NCBI GenBank assembly: GCA_903868035.1
Contig: CAIPTQ010000384.1
Coordinates: 1 to 11,416 of the forward strand
Direction: 5' to 3'
Source of the DNA: an uncultured Phycisphaerales bacterium
GTDB lineage: Bacteria; Planctomycetota; Phycisphaerae; WQYP01
Length of the DNA: 11,416 nt
Shown in pieces: positions 10,457-11,416 of the stretch. A program made the position numbers and the translations under genes. The stretch's first letter is position 1, and each line of letters starts with the position of its first letter. The notes beneath the pieces are model-generated. The model was not told the DNA's origin. It did not search any database and saw only the letters and a program-made list of their open reading frames with translations.

Positions 10457-10708
10457 ATGGATACCCCCTCCTATTTCGTGATGGATGACCTCAAGCGGAT
10501 TACGGGCGCTACGGAGGCGGAGATCAAGGTGGAGCTGGCGGAGTTGGGCCTGCAGGCGCGGCGAACGTTCACCAGCAACGATGTGACGGCCTTGCGGGCG
10601 TTGTTGGGAAGAGCCCGGGGCGGCCGGCGCGGCGGCGGCGGATCGGGTGCCAAAAAGCCGTCGCTCCATGGGCTGGGGCATAGCCGGGAAAATCGGGCGG
10701 ATATCTGA
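10457..10708 (+). CDS. Small hypothetical protein with Gly/Arg-rich tail
   Basis: This 83-residue protein starts at ATG 10457, with AAGGGA five bases upstream. Residues 5-55 look like a compact helical domain: FVMDDLKRITGATEAEIKVELAELGL, then TSNDVTALRALLG. This could be a helix-turn-helix-like or HeH-like fold. The tail is RARGGRRGGGGSGAKKPS, basic and flexible, suited to nucleic-acid contact. Not recognised. It follows a terminator-like hairpin and precedes another hairpin, so it may form its own transcription unit. Confidence 0.65.
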   Translation: MDTPSYFVMDDLKRITGATEAEIKVELAELGLQARRTFTSNDVTALRALLGRARGGRRGGGGSGAKKPSLHGLGHSRENRADI

Positions 10709-10745
10709 CCTCCGCGCTGGTCTGCGCGGTGGGTTCTACCTTTTT
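10709..10745 (+). terminator. Possible terminator between two small genes
   Basis: CCGCGC (10712-10717) pairs with GCGCGG (10724-10729) around a six-base loop. Beyond a T-T mismatch, CC (10709-10710) pairs with GG (10731-10732). Five T follow at 10741-10745, somewhat far from the stem. It could act as a weak terminator or attenuator ahead of the gene at 10756. Confidence 0.4.
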
Positions 10746-10755
10746 GGAGATCATG

Positions 10756-11361
10756 ATGTTTGGCAAACCTAAAACCAACGGCCCCATCGGCCCCAAGCAA
10801 CTCACCGAACACGCCGGCTACGCCCGCGCGTTTGCAAAGTACCAGGAGCTCCAGTTGGACCTGGCCACGGCGGAGCATGAGCTGGCCGAAGCCCGGGCTG
10901 GGCTGGCCGGGTGTAGTGTCCCCCAAAACGTGACGCGCGCGGCGGCGGCGCTGCTGGAAGGCCAGGAGGCGCCGGCGCAAATCGACATCGAGGCCCTGGT
11001 AGCGCAGGCCGAGCGGCATGAGAAACGCATCCCCGTCCTGCGCGAGGCCATCCGCCTGCAGTGCGGCATTCTGGATCGCTTCAAGAACGAGGCCTCCATG
11101 GAAATCCTGAAGGAAGTCCGGCCGCACTATGCGGCGATCGTCCGGCGCATGGCGGAGGCGGGGGCGGAGTTGAAGAAAATCTGCGATGAGGAGCATGCCC
11201 TCCGCACGGCATGCCTGGAGGCGGACCTGTACTTTGCCTCGCATTGCGGATTGGCGATGCCGCTGAAGGGCTTCCGCACCTTCAGTCATGGTAACGAAAC
11301 CGACGTGTGGGAGCGCTGGCTGGAGGAGGCGCGCGTAGCCTATCCGGAGTTTAAGCTGTAA
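10756..11361 (+). CDS. Hypothetical coiled-coil protein
   Basis: This 201-residue protein starts at ATG 10756, six bases after GGAG; an ATG three bases earlier is possible but closer to the site. It is almost all helix, with heptad-like stretches: AFAKYQELQLDLATAEHELAEARAGLAG, then DIEALVAQAERHEKRIPVLREAIRLQCGILDRF, then EVRPHYAAIVRRMAEAGAELKKICDEEHALR. This suggests coiled-coil hairpins. The final 35 residues are mixed with Trp and Tyr (WERWLEEARVAYPEF). No catalytic motif or membrane segment. Such proteins occur in phage accessory and structural regions as scaffolds or chaperones, but I cannot assign it. Confidence 0.75.
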   Translation: MFGKPKTNGPIGPKQLTEHAGYARAFAKYQELQLDLATAEHELAEARAGLAGCSVPQNVTRAAAALLEGQEAPAQIDIEALVAQAERHEKRIPVLREAIRLQCGILDRFKNEASMEILKEVRPHYAAIVRRMAEAGAELKKICDEEHALRTACLEADLYFASHCGLAMPLKGFRTFSHGNETDVWERWLEEARVAYPEFKL

Positions 11362-11378
11362 CCGGGCCTTGTCCCGGT
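11361..11378 (+). repeat. Small intergenic hairpin after the coiled-coil gene
   Basis: ACCGGG (11361-11366) and CCCGGT (11373-11378) form a perfect six-base stem with a six-base loop that begins in the stop codon of the preceding gene. Only a short mixed GTTATTG follows, so termination is doubtful. Confidence 0.4.
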
Positions 11379-11397
11379 GTTATTGGGAAAGACCGCC

Positions 11398-11416
11398 ATG
11401 AACTCACACGATCAAT
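11398..11416 (+). CDS. Possible start of a further gene (3' partial)
   Basis: An ATG at 11398 opens a frame reading MNSHDQ to the window edge. A weak GGGAAAG lies about six bases upstream, and the location right after a gene and hairpin fits a new start. Too little sequence remains to test it. Confidence 0.3.

Noticed and set aside
10471..11289. Leftward open frame (272 codons) opposite the coiled-coil gene
   Set aside because: Antisense to two rightward genes that have good ribosome binding sites; the translation shows no domain.

Overview
The window looks like the left end of an integrated phage-like or plasmid-like element in a GC-rich bacterium, most likely a member of the Planctomycetota. 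That assignment rests on a DUF1580-type protein at 5825-6169, which I know mainly from planctomycetes, and on a tyrosine recombinase whose N-terminus and overall architecture resemble planctomycete integrases. It is inference, not proof.

Layout. Positions 3-515 are the 3' end of a chromosomal zinc-dependent dehydrogenase gene. A tRNA-Val(GAC) gene with its own near-consensus promoter follows at 566-639. Just downstream and pointing away from the tRNA is a complete tyrosine integrase (745-2085), the usual arrangement for tRNA-targeted integration. No second copy of the tRNA 3' end is visible, so the element continues past the right edge.

Control region. A leftward pair follows: a small Cro/XRE-like DNA-binding protein (2232-2471) and a 34-residue ribbon-helix-helix-like peptide (2097-2201). 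A rightward promoter (2505-2534) faces away from them. It is overlapped by two 21-bp inverted-repeat operators with 7-7-7 geometry, and a separate 14-bp palindrome lies beside the repressor start. This resembles a phage early switch.

Early operon. Rightward genes 2623-4505 include two AlpA/excisionase-like winged-helix proteins, one fused to a larger N-terminal domain, and end at a strong intrinsic terminator (4566-4606). An unrecognised, less GC-rich 321-residue gene (4788-5753) follows. A long inverted repeat in its leader covers its ribosome binding site.

Replication module. After two small DNA-binding-like proteins (5825-6423) come a phage-type single-stranded-DNA-binding protein with an SSB-like C-terminal tip (6458-7258) and a helix-turn-helix replication-initiator-like protein (7298-8077). 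The middle of the initiator gene carries six copies of a 12-bp word in direct and inverted orientation, arranged like an origin inside a replication gene, as in lambda O.

Right part. A run of tightly coupled small genes follows. Several are cysteine-pair (zinc-ribbon) proteins, one is a small membrane protein, and the last genes are phage-like hypotheticals separated by hairpins, some terminator-like. No capsid, terminase, tail, relaxase or conjugation gene is visible, so prophage, satellite and integrative plasmid cannot be told apart from this window.
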